A DNA stretch of 64,000 nt from NCBI RefSeq assembly GCF_035984415.1, contig NZ_CP130720.1, positions 3,038,001-3,102,000 of the forward strand, written 5' to 3'. Shown piece by piece: positions 1 through 11,724 of this stretch. The position numbers and the translations under genes are program-made. The notes below the pieces were generated by a model that ran no database searches, was not told the origin of the DNA, and saw only the letters and a program-made list of their open reading frames with translations. The DNA is from Streptomyces sp. NBC_01296. Its GTDB lineage: Bacteria; Actinomycetota; Actinomycetes; Streptomycetales; Streptomycetaceae. The stretch's first letter is position 1. Every line of letters starts with the position of its first letter.

Positions 1-2400
1 GCCGTCCTTGCCGTACCAGCCGACGGCGTCGAGGATCAGGTGCGTGGAGCCGGTGTTGGTGTAGAGGGTGACGGTGCCGTCGGGGCCGACCGGGAGGATG
101 GCCTGGTTCGACTTGTCCTTGCCGGGCTCCAGGTTGAGGTTCGAGGTCGCGGGCCGGTTCGCCGGGTCGGGGTAGGCGATCACGTGGGCGTTCTCGGTGC
201 TGGCGGTACCGGTCAGGTTGACCGCGACGGCGGTGGCGTCGGCGGGGATCCCGCCCACGCCGGCGACCTTGACGGTCCGGCTCTGCCCGCCGCCGAGCGC
301 GCCGCCGGTCGTACGGGTGTCGGCGAGGCGGGTCGGCGCGATCGGGCTGAAGCGCTGCCCGATGCCGGGCTGGTAGTAGCCGACGAAGTCGACGATCAGG
401 TCGGCCCGGCCGGAATTGATCTCGGCCTGGATCTTGCCGTCCGAGCCGACCGGGACGGTGACCGTGTTGGAGGAGGTACCGCGAGCCCGGACGTTGACGT
501 TCGAGGTCGCCGGGCGCGGCTGCCAGGAGGGCCACACGGTGACGTGGGTGTCCTCGGTGGCGCCGGTGACGGTCACGTTGAGGACGGCCGCGGCCATGCT
601 GCCGGAGAGGTGGTGGTCCGCAATCGCCGTGCCGACCGGCAGGACCACGGATGTACGTCCACCGCTTTGGAAGGCGCCGGGGTAGGGACGGGTGTCCAGC
701 ACGCGGAACGGTGCGGTGGGCACGTAGCCGGACGCCGAGTAGTCGACCTTCACGCTCCGGGTGGCCGTGGACCAGGCCCCCTGGGAGTCGCCGACGGTGA
801 CCGCCACCTTGTATTCGCCGGGCGCTGCGTAGGTGTGCTGGGTTTCGTAGTGCTGCTCGGGGCTGCCGTCGCCGAAGTCGATGTACATGCGCTCCACGGG
901 CCACGGGGCGCTGGTGGCTCCGGCGTCGACACGAATGGTCAGCGGGCGGGTGCCGCCGAACGGTCCGTCGGTGGTCGGCAGGACCGGCTCGGTGGTGAAG
1001 GCGGCAGTCAGCGGACCGGCCGGGGTCACCTTGGTCGTCTGCTCGGTGGAGGCCTTCGCCCCGACGCCGTTGATCGCCGTCACCTTGACCGTGCACGTGC
1101 ACGGCCCGCTGTAGACGTGCGTGGCCGTGGCGTTGGCGCCGTTGCCCTGGCGCGTGACGACGGGAGCGGTCCCGTCGCCGAAGTCCACCTCATAGGCCAT
1201 GACGGTGGGCCACTGGCTGTTCGAAACCGCCTGCACCACCACCGGGGTACCGGCCGGCGCGTACGTCCGGTCGATCGTCATCCAGACCTGGCTCAGACCG
1301 TCCTGGGTCTCCTGGGCGCCCCGGTCCAGGTATCCGCCGTCCTTGCCGGTGTTGGGGACTCCCGGGTCGTCGGCGGTCGGGTCCCCGGAGAAGTCGCTCG
1401 GCAGTACGCCCGGCGCCGTCGGGTCGGCGGAGTCGACGGTGGGCGAGCCGGCCATCTCGCCGACGCCTTCACGCGACGGGGTCAGGATGTCGTGCGCTCC
1501 CCGGCCGGTGGCGTCCCGGAAGGCGGCGGGCGTCTGGTAGACGGCGCCGGACCAGGTGTAGGCGGCCGCCAGCGCGGTATGTCCGGTGATCAGGTTGTAG
1601 TCGGCGCGGGTGCCCTCCGCCGCGCTCTGCGCGACCGATAGGCCCGCCCGCGGTTCGGCCGACTGGCATGCGGTGGAAGTCGCGTTGGTGTACAGCACGT
1701 TGTTGAACAGCGCCGAGCCGGCCGAGCCGCCGCCGACCGAGACGGTCGCCGCGCAGAGGCCATCGAGCGTGTTGTTCGTGACGACCGTGCCGGGCGCGTC
1801 CACGACCGTGAGCGGCGACCGGTAGACGTCGAACATGAGGTTCCGGCTGAGGACGGTGCCCCGGGAGCCGCCTTCGACTTTGACGCCACCCCTCAGCCGC
1901 GTCCGGCTGACCCGCACGTCCGTGCTGCCCTCGCCGACGACGAGTGCCTCGAGCCTGCCCCGCCGGATGTCCATCCGGTCCAGCTCGACATCGGCGGAGC
2001 GGTTGACGCTGACGCCCGCGGTGGTGGTCAGCCCGCGGACGACCACATGAGAGGCACCGCTGAGGGTCAGGGGCTTCGAAACCTGCGGCGCGGGTTGGCC
2101 GACCGGATCGGCGACGAACGTGATCGGCTTGCCCGGCTCGCCGGAGCGGTCGATGGTGACCGCCTCCTCGTAGACCTTGCCGGTCTTGATCCGCACGGTC
2201 TGGCCCGGCCGGACGATCCCGGCGGCCGCCGAGATCGTGCAGAACGGGGCGGCCTGTGCACCGGATCCGGCGTCGGAGCAGCCGGCGTCAACATTGTCGA
2301 CGTACAGCGAGGGTGGCGTATCGGCGGCCGCAGCGCCCGGGACACCGAGAAGGGTGACGAGGCCCGCGGCAAGCAGGACCACCGTACGAGTGGGACGCAA
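1..2400 (-). CDS. Secreted right-handed beta-helix protein with PKD domains (3' end missing)
   Basis: Partial gene running off the left edge; 800 residues are visible, read from a TTG start. GAAGGA lies about 10 nt upstream, and the N-terminus is an export signal (RPTRTVVLLAAGLV, then GVPGAAAAD). Next comes a beta-helix/pectate-lyase-type region of short solenoid rungs (VTIDRSGEPGKPITF, VVRGLTTTAGVSV, VVTNNTLDGL). Two PKD-type folds follow, carrying YEVDFGDGTAPVVT and MYIDFGDGSPE. The visible C-terminus holds two related repeats of about 110-120 residues (FRVLDTRPYPG and TRLADTRTTGG starts; each ends in a VDFVGYY or LDAVGWYG motif). Proteins of this build are secreted or cell-wall-associated in Streptomyces and probably bind or act on a polysaccharide, but I cannot name a substrate. 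A GTG a few codons downstream is an alternative start. Confidence 0.8.
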   Translation of the reverse strand, partial: MRPTRTVVLLAAGLVTLLGVPGAAAADTPPSLYVDNVDAGCSDAGSGAQAAPFCTISAAAGIVRPGQTVRIKTGKVYEEAVTIDRSGEPGKPITFVADPVGQPAPQVSKPLTLSGASHVVVRGLTTTAGVSVNRSADVELDRMDIRRGRLEALVVGEGSTDVRVSRTRLRGGVKVEGGSRGTVLSRNLMFDVYRSPLTVVDAPGTVVTNNTLDGLCAATVSVGGGSAGSALFNNVLYTNATSTACQSAEPRAGLSVAQSAAEGTRADYNLITGHTALAAAYTWSGAVYQTPAAFRDATGRGAHDILTPSREGVGEMAGSPTVDSADPTAPGVLPSDFSGDPTADDPGVPNTGKDGGYLDRGAQETQDGLSQVWMTIDRTYAPAGTPVVVQAVSNSQWPTVMAYEVDFGDGTAPVVTRQGNGANATATHVYSGPCTCTVKVTAINGVGAKASTEQTTKVTPAGPLTAAFTTEPVLPTTDGPFGGTRPLTIRVDAGATSAPWPVERMYIDFGDGSPEQHYETQHTYAAPGEYKVAVTVGDSQGAWSTATRSVKVDYSASGYVPTAPFRVLDTRPYPGAFQSGGRTSVVLPVGTAIADHHLSGSMAAAVLNVTVTGATEDTHVTVWPSWQPRPATSNVNVRARGTSSNTVTVPVGSDGKIQAEINSGRADLIVDFVGYYQPGIGQRFSPIAPTRLADTRTTGGALGGGQSRTVKVAGVGGIPADATAVAVNLTGTASTENAHVIAYPDPANRPATSNLNLEPGKDKSNQAILPVGPDGTVTLYTNTGSTHLILDAVGWYGKDG

Positions 2401-2928
2401 CAGGAAGGTTCCTTCAAAAAAAGAGCGATGTGAATTCAGGACATTCCGGCGGGCGGAAGCACACAGGATATTCACAGAGACGACCCCCATGATCTCTCCT
2501 CCGGAGGGCGCTGTCACTCCGGATATTCCGCCCTCACCGCCCCAAATCCCCAGTCGCGAACGGGGTCTGTGGTGCTGGTGGGACGGGGGTGTCACGACGT
2601 ACATCCGTTAGTCCTGACCGACTTGACTGAGCCTCGGCGGATGTCGGCCAGGGGCTTGGTCTGGGCCGCGCGACTACGTACGAGTAGTTAACCAAGCGCA
2701 CGGATTGGGCGGGGTGAGAGTGGGCAGGGCTCCCCGCGTACACGCACGGCACCCCGCCCCACCACCTCTCCCGCCACCCGAGTGAACGCGGACAGGAGCG
2801 GCCATGCCCGCAGCCCAGCCGTCTTCTGAGCGGCTAGAAACAGAGCGAACAGAGCGTGCACGACCAGCCGGTGCTCCGGCTGGGCTGTTGTCACCGAGTC
2901 CTGCGAACTGCCCCCAGGTGATCCCATC
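2401..2928. promoter_or_regulatory. Divergent intergenic region between the beta-helix gene and glgE
   Basis: 528 bp with no supportable gene. It must carry the promoters of the secreted protein (minus) and of the glgE operon (plus). A TTGACT hexamer lies at 2623-2628, but I see no convincing -10 at the right distance. An imperfect dyad, ACTAC-6 nt-GTAGT, occupies 2673-2688 just before GTTAACC and could be an operator for the glucan operon. AGGTG about 10 nt before the glgE ATG is a weak ribosome binding site. Confidence 0.4.
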
Positions 2929-4919
2929 ATGATCGGTCGCATTCCCGTGCTGGACGTCCGCCCCGCCGTCGACTGCGGAGCCAGACCCGCCAAGGCGGTC
3001 GTGGAAGAGGTCTTCGAGATCTCCGCCACCGTGTTCCGCGAGGGCCACGACGCCGTCGCCGCCCATGTCGTACTCCGCGATCCCAGCGGGCGGCTGCGGC
3101 CCCCCGTGCCGATGCGCGAGCTGGCGCCCGGCACCGACCGGTGGGGCGCCCGGGTCTCCGCCGAGGTCGAGGGGAGGTGGACGTACACCGTCGAGGCGTG
3201 GAGCGACCCGGTCGGCACCTGGCAGGCCCACGCCGCCATCAAGATCCCCGCGGGCATCGATCCCGGGCTCACCCTGCTCGAGGGCGCCGAGCTCTACGAG
3301 CGGGCGGGCTCCAGGATCCCCAAGAAGGACGGGCGCGAGCACGTACTGGCCGCCGCCACCGCGATGCGCGACGAGGACCGCCCGGTGCCGCTGCGGTACT
3401 CCGCCGCCCTCGCAGCCCCGGTGCAGGTCGCGCTCGCCCGGCGGCCGTACCGGGAGCTGGTCACCGCGTCCAAGGCCCTGCCACTGGTCGTGGAGCGCAA
3501 GCGGGCCCTCTTCGGCTCCTGGTACGAGATGTTCCCGCGCTCCGAGGGAGCCGTCCTCGAGCCGGGCGAGCAGCCCGTGAGCGGCACGTTCCGCACCGCC
3601 GCCGACCGGCTGCCGGCCATCGCCGCGATGGGCTTCGACGTGGTGTACCTGCCACCGATCCACCCCATTGGGAGTACGTACCGCAAGGGCCCGAACAACA
3701 CCCTTTCGGCTGGAAGTTGGGACCCCGGGGTGCCGTGGGCCATCGGCTCCACCGAGGGCGGCCACGACGCGGTCCACCCCGAACTCGGCACGATCGAGGA
3801 CTTCGACGCCTTCGTCGCCCGCGCCCGCGAGCTGCGCATGGAGATCGCGCTCGACTTCGCACTCCAGTGCTCCCCGGACCACCCCTGGGTGGAGAAGCAC
3901 CCCGAGTGGTTCCGCCACCGGGCCGACGGGACGATCGCGTACGCGGAGAACCCGCCGAAGAAGTACCAGGACATCTACCCGATCCACTTCGACACCGACA
4001 TGGCCGGCCTCGTCGAGGAGACGGTCCGGATCCTGCGGTACTGGATGGACCACGGCGTCCGCATCTTCCGGGTGGACAATCCGCACACGAAGCCGGTCGT
4101 CTTCTGGCAGAAGGTGATCGCGGACATCAACAAGTCCGACCCCGACGTGATCTTCCTGGCGGAGGCCTTCACCCGGCCCGCCATGATGCGCGCGCTCGCC
4201 GCGGTCGGCTTCCAGCAGTCGTACACGTACTTCACCTGGCGCAACACCAAGGCCGAGCTGACCGAGTACCTGACGGAGCTCGCGGACACCCGTTCCGCCG
4301 CCGTCATGCGGCCGAATTTCTTCGTCAACACGCCCGACATCCTCCACGAGTACCTCCAGCGGGGCGGCCGTCCGGCCTTCGAGGTGCGCGCCGTCCTGGC
4401 CGCCACCCTCTCCCCCACCTGGGGCGTCTACGCCGGCTACGAGCTGTGCGAGAACGCCCCGGTCCGGGAGGGCAGCGAGGAGTACCTGAACTCCGAGAAG
4501 TACGAGTTCCGGCCGCGGGACTGGGCGGCCGCGGACCGCGAGGGCCGCACCATCGCCCCGCTGATCACCGCCCTGAACCGGATGCGCCGCCGCAACCCGG
4601 CGCTGCAGCAGCTGCGCGACATCCATTTCCACCCGACCGACAACGACCAGGTGATCGCCTATTCGAAGCATGCCGGCGCCAATTCCGTACTGGTGGTCGT
4701 CAACCTCGATCCGCACCACACCCAGGAGGCGACGGTCTCGTTGGACATGCCGGTACTCGGCCTCGACTGGCACGGGTCCCTCGCGGTGCGCGACGAGCTC
4801 ACCGGCGAGACCTACCACTGGGGCAGGGCCAACTACGTGCGCCTGGAACCGGGCCGCACGCCCGCGCACGTACTGGCGGCTCTGCGACCGTCCCCGCCCA
4901 CCGGAGGGTCACCCACCAC

Positions 4920-4923
<4 letters not shown>
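2929..4923 (+). CDS. glgE: Alpha-1,4-glucan:maltose-1-phosphate maltosyltransferase GlgE
   Basis: A 664-residue GH13_3 enzyme that transfers maltosyl units from alpha-maltose-1-phosphate to the non-reducing end of an alpha-1,4-glucan. The N-terminal start [12 protein letters not shown] is typical of Streptomyces GlgE. An N-terminal beta-sandwich (about 1-110) precedes the (beta/alpha)8 domain. By alignment from memory to S. coelicolor GlgE (Asp394, Glu423, Asp480), the nucleophile is Asp383 in RVDNPH, the acid/base Glu412 in FLAEAF and the third carboxylate Asp470 in NTPDIL. First gene of glgE-treS-pep2-glgB. Its TGA overlaps the treS ATG, indicating translational coupling. It acts in the cytoplasm, making glycogen-like storage glucan. 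Confidence 0.96.
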
Positions 4924-6614
<1,691 letters not shown>

Positions 6615-6766
6615 CCGCCGAGTACGGGGTGGGCGCGCGAATGGGTCAATCGCCCGCCCCTGTACGGATCATCCTGACCCGACACTCGTACACCACCGGA
6701 GAAGCACTGAAGCCATCCGGGACACTCTCCGCATTCTGTGACGGCCCGGGGAAAGGACGCGACGCC

Positions 6767-8290
6767 ATGTCGGAGGCTGCATCCGCCGGGACGACGAACA
6801 CGACCGGACTCAGTCCGCTGGAGCCGATGCTGCGGGACTGGCTGCCGGTCCAGCGCTGGTTCGCCGGCAAGGGCCGGCGCATCGGCCGGCTCCGGATGAT
6901 CTCGGCGGCCGATCTGCTGCCGCCGGGGTCCTCCCCCAGGCTGGTCCACCTGCTCCTCGATGTCGACGGCGACTGCTACCAACTGCTGCTCGGCGTCCGC
7001 GCCGCGCTGCCGCCGGCCCTGGCGCCCGCCCTCATCGGGCGCGCCGAGCAGGGCCCGTACGCCGGCCAGTACGTGTACGAGGGGCTCGGCGACCCGCGGC
7101 TGGCGGCCCTGCTGCTGGAACGATTGCGCGCGCCCGGCACCCTCGGCCCGCTGCGGTTCGACCGCGACCCGATGGCGCTGATCCCGGCGGCGCTCACCCC
7201 CCGGCCGCTGTCCGGGGAACAGACCAACTCCTCGTTGATCTACGGGGATTCGCACATCCTGAAGGTGTTCCGCCGGGTCGGCCCCGGGGTCAATCCGGAC
7301 CTGGAGCTGCCCAGGGCGCTGGCCGCCGCCGGATGCGCCCGCGTGCCCGCGCCGGTCGCCTGGTACGAGGCCGAGCTGCCCGGCGCGGAGCCGCTGACGC
7401 TGGGCGTGCTCCAGCCCTATCTGCGTGGCTCCGACGACGGCTGGCAGCTCGCGCTGCGCCGGCTCGGCGCCGGGGCGGACTTCACCGCCGAGGCGCATGC
7501 GCTGGGCCGGGCCACCGCCGAGGTGCACAGTGCGCTCGCCGTCGCCCTGCCCACGGTCGCGCTGGGCCCGGAGCAGACCGCCCGGCTCGCCTCCGGGATG
7601 ACGGCCCGGCTGGCGGCCACCGCCCGCGAGGTGCCCGCGCTGCGGCCCTACGAGGCGGGGCTGCGCGGGGCGTTCGACGCGCTGGCCGCCTCCCGCGGGG
7701 CCGGGGTGCCCGCGCAGCGGATCCACGGGGACCTGCACCTGGGCCAGACGCTGCGGACCGCCGACGGCAGCTGGGCGCTGATCGACTTCGAGGGCGAGCC
7801 GGCCCGGCCGCTGGCCGACCGGCGCCGCCCCGAACCCGCCGTCCGCGACATCGCCGGGATACTGCGCTCGTTCGACTACGCGGCCCGCTCCCACCGCCCG
7901 TTCGCCCCCGCCTGGGCGGACGCCTGCCGGGCCGCCTTCTGCGAGGGCTACGCCCGCACCACCGGCCGCGACCCGCGCGAGGACCCCGTACTGCTGCGCG
8001 CGTACGAGACCGACAAGGCGGTGTACGAGGCGCGTTACGAGTCCCGGCACCGCCCCGACTGGCTGCACGTCCCCATGGCCGCGATCCGGCGGCTCGCCTC
8101 CGGCGCGGACCGGGGATTCGGCCGTGCGCTGCCGGGCCCCGGGTCCGCAGCCCGTCCGACACCGTCCCACCGGCCCGGCCCCGGCGCCGCCGCGGGACCC
8201 GGCCCGGGCCCCGGGCCCGGTCCCGGCGAAGGCTTCTCCTCCCTCTCCCCCCACCCCCGCCCGCAGCCGCCTAGGAGGCCGCACACGTGA
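6767..8290 (+). CDS. pep2: Maltokinase (Mak/Pep2)
   Basis: ATP-dependent maltokinase making alpha-maltose-1-phosphate for GlgE. The ATG at 6767 is chosen because GAAAGGA lies 9 nt upstream and the family N-terminus ([18 protein letters not shown]) follows; the frame is open further upstream but has no signal. The fold is aminoglycoside-phosphotransferase-like, with catalytic loop [12 protein letters not shown] and metal-binding [12 protein letters not shown]. The last 45 or so residues are an unusual low-complexity tail of Gly-Pro repeats encoded by GGCCCGGGCCC-like runs; the enzyme core ends around the AAIRRLASG segment. The stop overlaps the glgB GTG start (GTGA). Confidence 0.94.
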   Translation: MSEAASAGTTNTTGLSPLEPMLRDWLPVQRWFAGKGRRIGRLRMISAADLLPPGSSPRLVHLLLDVDGDCYQLLLGVRAALPPALAPALIGRAEQGPYAGQYVYEGLGDPRLAALLLERLRAPGTLGPLRFDRDPMALIPAALTPRPLSGEQTNSSLIYGDSHILKVFRRVGPGVNPDLELPRALAAAGCARVPAPVAWYEAELPGAEPLTLGVLQPYLRGSDDGWQLALRRLGAGADFTAEAHALGRATAEVHSALAVALPTVALGPEQTARLASGMTARLAATAREVPALRPYEAGLRGAFDALAASRGAGVPAQRIHGDLHLGQTLRTADGSWALIDFEGEPARPLADRRRPEPAVRDIAGILRSFDYAARSHRPFAPAWADACRAAFCEGYARTTGRDPREDPVLLRAYETDKAVYEARYESRHRPDWLHVPMAAIRRLASGADRGFGRALPGPGSAARPTPSHRPGPGAAAGPGPGPGPGPGEGFSSLSPHPRPQPPRRPHT

Positions 8291-10608
8291 GCCCCGCCCG
8301 TCAGTCACCCTCCACCACCCCGCCGTCCGCGGCCCCGGCTCCGGCTCCGGCCGCCGCTCCGGGCCGCGGAGCGCCCGCCGCGGCGGCGCCGCGCAAGGCC
8401 CAGGCACCGCGCGCCCGGCGGGCGCCCGCGCACGGGGTACGGCCGGCGCCCGTGCTCGGGGCCGAGGAACGGGCCCGGCTGCTCGAGGGCCGCCACCACG
8501 ATCCGCACGGGGTGCTGGGCGCCCGGACCCGGCGGGACGGGGTCGTCTTCCGCGTGCTGCGCCCGTACGCCAAGTCGGTCACGGTCATCGCCAAGGGGCT
8601 GCGGGCCGAGCTCCTCGACGACGGCGACGGGCTGTTCTCGGGGCTGCTGCCGCTGACCGGCGTGCCGGACTACCGGCTGCTGGTCGCGTACGACGGCGAC
8701 GAGCTCGAGGTGCACGACCCGTACCGGTTCCTGCCCGCGCTCGGCGAGCTGGACCTGCACCTGATCGGCGAGGGCCGGCACGAGGAGCTGTGGACGGCGC
8801 TCGGGGCCCGCCCGATGGAGCACCAGGGCGTGGCCGGCACCCGGTTCACGGTGTGGGCGCCGAACGCCCAGGGGGTGCGGGTCACCGGGGACTTCTCGTA
8901 CTGGGACTCGGTCGCCTACCCGATGCGCTCGCTGGGCGCGAGCGGCGTGTGGGAGCTGTTCCTGCCGGGGGTGGGCGAGGGCACGCTCTACAAGTACGAC
9001 ATCACCCGCCCGGACGGCAGCCACACCCTGCGCGCCGACCCGATGGCCCGGCACACGGAGGTCCCGCCGGCCACCGCCTCGGTGGTCACCGCGTCCCGGT
9101 ACGAGTGGCAGGACGCGCAGTGGATGGCGCAGCGCGGCGCCCGCCCCACGCACCAGGCACCGTTCTCGGTGTACGAGCTGCACCTGGCGTCCTGGCGGCC
9201 GGGGCTCTCGTACCGGCAGCTGGCCGAGCAGCTCCCGCCGTACGTCAAGGAGCTCGGCTTCACGCACGTGGAGTTCATGCCGGTCGCCGAGCACCCCTTC
9301 GGCGGCTCGTGGGGCTACCAGGTCACCGGGTTCTACGCGCCGACCTCGCGGATGGGCGGCCCGGACGAGTTCCGGATGCTGGTGGACGCGCTGCACCGGG
9401 CCGGGATCGGGGTGATCGTCGACTGGGTGCCGGCGCACTTCCCGCGCGACGAGTGGGCGCTCGCGGAGTTCGACGGGCGGCCGCTGTACGAGCACCACGA
9501 CCCGCGGCGGGCCGCGCACCCGGACTGGGGGACGCTGGAGTTCGACTACGGCCGCAAGGAGGTCCGCAACTTCCTCGTCGCCAACGCCGTGTACTGGTGC
9601 CAGGAGTTCCACGTGGACGGGCTGCGGGTGGACGCGGTGGCCTCCATGCTCTACCTGGACTACTCGCGGGGCGAGGGCGAGTGGGCGCCGAACGAGCACG
9701 GCGGCCGGGAGAACTGGGACGCGGTGGCCATGCTCCAGGAGATGAACGCGACGGTGTACCGGCGCTGTCCGGGCGTGGTGACGATCGCGGAGGAGTCCAC
9801 GGCCTGGGAGGGCGTGACCCGGCCGACGGACGGGGGCGGGCTCGGCTTCGGGCTGAAGTGGAACATGGGCTGGATGCACGACACACTGCGGTACGCGACG
9901 AAGGATCCGGTCCACCGCAAGTACCACCACCACGACATGACGTTCGGGATGATCTATGCGTACAGCGAGAACTACGTGCTGCCGATCTCGCACGACGAGG
10001 TGGTGCACGGCAAGGGCTCGCTGGTGTCGAAGATCCCCGGGGACTGGTGGCAGCAGCGGGCCATACACCGCGCGTACCTGGGCTTCATGTGGGCCCACCC
10101 GGGCAAGCAACTGCTTTTCATGGGGCAGGAGTTCGCCCAGGGCTCGGAGTGGTCGGAGTCGCACGGGCCTGACTGGTGGCTGCTGGACTCCTCGTATTCG
10201 GCGGCCGGCGACCACCGGGGCGTACGCGACCTCGTGCGCGATCTGAACCACACGTACGCGGCGGCGCCCGCGCTGTGGGAGCGGGACACCGTGCCGGAGG
10301 GCTTCGCGTGGGTGGAGGCGGACGCCGCGGAGGACAACGTCTTCGCGTTCCTGCGGTACGCGCAGGACGGCTCGCCGCTGCTGTGCGTGTCGAACTTCTC
10401 GCCGGTGGTGCGGCACGGCTACCGGATCGGCATCCCGGAGGAGGTGCCGTCGTGGCGGGAGGTCCTGAACACGGACCTGGAGCAGTACGGCGGCAGCGGC
10501 GTACGCCATCTGCGGCCCCTGCGGCCCGAGCCCGTGCCCGCGCAGGGCCGGCCGGCGAGCCTGCGCCTGACCCTCCCGCCCCTGGCGACGGTCTGGTTCA
10601 GGCCGTGA
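8287..10608 (+). CDS. glgB: 1,4-alpha-glucan branching enzyme GlgB
   Basis: A 773-residue GH13_9 enzyme that introduces alpha-1,6 branches into the GlgE product. The GTG start has a perfect AGGAGG 8 nt upstream. About 50 N-terminal residues are Ala/Pro-rich and probably disordered. Then come an N-terminal beta domain ([17 protein letters not shown]), a CBM48 module ([18 protein letters not shown]) and the catalytic barrel with [27 protein letters not shown] and [14 protein letters not shown]. It closes the glgE-treS-pep2-glgB operon. Its 3' end overlaps the convergent thioredoxin gene by 11 nt, so the two transcripts are antisense at their ends. Confidence 0.97.
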   Translation: MSPARQSPSTTPPSAAPAPAPAAAPGRGAPAAAAPRKAQAPRARRAPAHGVRPAPVLGAEERARLLEGRHHDPHGVLGARTRRDGVVFRVLRPYAKSVTVIAKGLRAELLDDGDGLFSGLLPLTGVPDYRLLVAYDGDELEVHDPYRFLPALGELDLHLIGEGRHEELWTALGARPMEHQGVAGTRFTVWAPNAQGVRVTGDFSYWDSVAYPMRSLGASGVWELFLPGVGEGTLYKYDITRPDGSHTLRADPMARHTEVPPATASVVTASRYEWQDAQWMAQRGARPTHQAPFSVYELHLASWRPGLSYRQLAEQLPPYVKELGFTHVEFMPVAEHPFGGSWGYQVTGFYAPTSRMGGPDEFRMLVDALHRAGIGVIVDWVPAHFPRDEWALAEFDGRPLYEHHDPRRAAHPDWGTLEFDYGRKEVRNFLVANAVYWCQEFHVDGLRVDAVASMLYLDYSRGEGEWAPNEHGGRENWDAVAMLQEMNATVYRRCPGVVTIAEESTAWEGVTRPTDGGGLGFGLKWNMGWMHDTLRYATKDPVHRKYHHHDMTFGMIYAYSENYVLPISHDEVVHGKGSLVSKIPGDWWQQRAIHRAYLGFMWAHPGKQLLFMGQEFAQGSEWSESHGPDWWLLDSSYSAAGDHRGVRDLVRDLNHTYAAAPALWERDTVPEGFAWVEADAAEDNVFAFLRYAQDGSPLLCVSNFSPVVRHGYRIGIPEEVPSWREVLNTDLEQYGGSGVRHLRPLRPEPVPAQGRPASLRLTLPPLATVWFRP

Positions 10609-10954
10609 CGCCGGTGGCCCCGGTGACCTCCTCGAGCTCCTGAAGCAGCTTGCGCTTGGCGCGGGCGCCGACCATCTGCTTCACGGGCTCGCCGTCGCGG
10701 AAGACGAGCAGGGTCGGCATGGACAGCACCCCGTACCGGACGACGGTGGCGGGGTTGCTGTCCGCGTCGATCTGCACGACCTTGAGGCGGTCGGCCTCCT
10801 CGGCGGCGACGGCGGACAGCACGGGCGCGAGCTGCCGGCAGGGCCCGCACCAGTCGGCGGTGAACTCCACGAGGACGGGCCGGCCCCGCTCGGCGAGCAC
10901 CTCCGCCTCGAAGTCCAGGTCGGTCACTTCGGCGACACCCTTGGCGTGGATCAT
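10598..10954 (-). CDS. Thioredoxin
   Basis: A 118-residue classical thioredoxin with active site WCGPC (Trp35, Cys36, Cys39), the cis-Pro segment [10 protein letters not shown] and a C-terminal helix. It acts as a cytoplasmic dithiol-disulfide reductase. The start ATG overlaps the stop of the upstream MerR-type regulator (ATGA), so the two are co-transcribed with the regulator first. This pairing suggests thiol or oxidative stress control of this thioredoxin. No thioredoxin reductase lies nearby. Confidence 0.93.
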   Translation of the reverse strand: MIHAKGVAEVTDLDFEAEVLAERGRPVLVEFTADWCGPCRQLAPVLSAVAAEEADRLKVVQIDADSNPATVVRYGVLSMPTLLVFRDGEPVKQMVGARAKRKLLQELEEVTGATGVTA

Positions 10955-11367
10955 CTCTTCCCTTCCCCTTCAAACGGTCCGGTCATTTCGCAGCGCGGCG
11001 ACGCCGCCTCGCCGGCGGCCTCCTCGGCGGCGGTGAGCTGGCGCGCGACCTGCTCCCGTACGTCGGCCAGCTGGCCGATCAGCCCGTCGAGTTCGGCGAG
11101 CTTGCGCCGGTACACGGCGAGGGAGGCGGGACAGGAGTCCCCGGCGGGATGGCCGGCGCGCAGGCAGTCGACGAACGGGCGGGTCTCCTCCAGCTCGAAG
11201 CCGAAGTCCTGGAGCATGCGGATCTGGCGCAGCAGCCGCAGGTCGTCCTCGTCGTAGGTGCGGTAGCCGTTGCCGGTGCGGCGCGCGGGCAGCAGTCCGC
11301 GCGACTCGTAGTACCGCAGGGTCCGCGTGGTGGTCCCCGCCTGCTCCGCCAGTTCGCCGATGCGCAT
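10951..11367 (-). CDS. MerR-family transcriptional regulator
   Basis: A 138-residue MerR-type activator/repressor. The N-terminal winged helix (MRIGELAEQAGTTTRTLRYYESRGLL, split across helix 1 and 2) is followed by the family GNGYRTYDEDDL stretch and a dimerising coiled coil. Three cysteines, Cys68, Cys79 and Cys126, lie in the effector region, and together with the co-transcribed thioredoxin they hint at thiol or metal sensing. The spacing is not that of the SoxR iron-sulfur cluster. A CCTTGAC/GTCAAGG dyad lies 15-34 nt upstream of the start and is a good autoregulatory operator. Confidence 0.9.
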   Translation of the reverse strand: MRIGELAEQAGTTTRTLRYYESRGLLPARRTGNGYRTYDEDDLRLLRQIRMLQDFGFELEETRPFVDCLRAGHPAGDSCPASLAVYRRKLAELDGLIGQLADVREQVARQLTAAEEAAGEAASPRCEMTGPFEGEGKR

Positions 11368-11381
11368 GCCCCGACGGTAAT

Positions 11382-11401
11382 CCTTGACGCCGAGGTCAAG
11401 G
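11382..11401 (-). promoter_or_regulatory. MerR-type operator/promoter dyad
   Basis: A perfect 7-bp inverted repeat, CCTTGAC and GTCAAGG, separated by 6 bp. Read on the minus strand, the left half supplies a TTGACC -35-like hexamer, as in classic MerR-family promoters where the regulator binds between -35 and -10. The -10 is not clear. It precedes the merR-trx pair and is absent from the plus-strand gene side. Confidence 0.6.
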
Positions 11402-11724
11402 CAAGGAGCGGCTCCGGGGTGAGGGGTGGGGCCCTCGCCACCCCCGTATGCGAGGGCCCCCGATATGGATCACGTGCGGGGAGGGCGGCCGGTTCAGGGC
11501 GGGTGCGGGAGATCGGTGGAGATCCGTGGAGATCGTGCGCAGGGGTATCGCAACGGTCGGCCGGAACCGTACGCTTGCCAATGGATCTAGAAACGATCCG
11601 ATTACCGGACGGTCGCCGGGAAACCCGGCCAAAGCGCCTCACTCCATAGGACTTTCCTACGAGTTCTGGGCTTGTTTGAACGGTCTGTAGTCGCCACCCC
11701 TTGGGCACTCCTACGGTGTGCCCT
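11402..11724. promoter_or_regulatory. Intergenic region between merR and the double-HTH gene
   Basis: About 320 bp with no supportable gene. A repeated GTGGAGATC motif lies near 11517-11538. A TACGGT box at 11712-11717 ends 7 nt before the GTG used here as the start of the next gene, fitting a leaderless promoter. Confidence 0.4.

Noticed and set aside
2674..4869. A 731-codon minus frame antisense to glgE
   Set aside because: No motif, and glgE has intact catalytic residues and coupling to treS.
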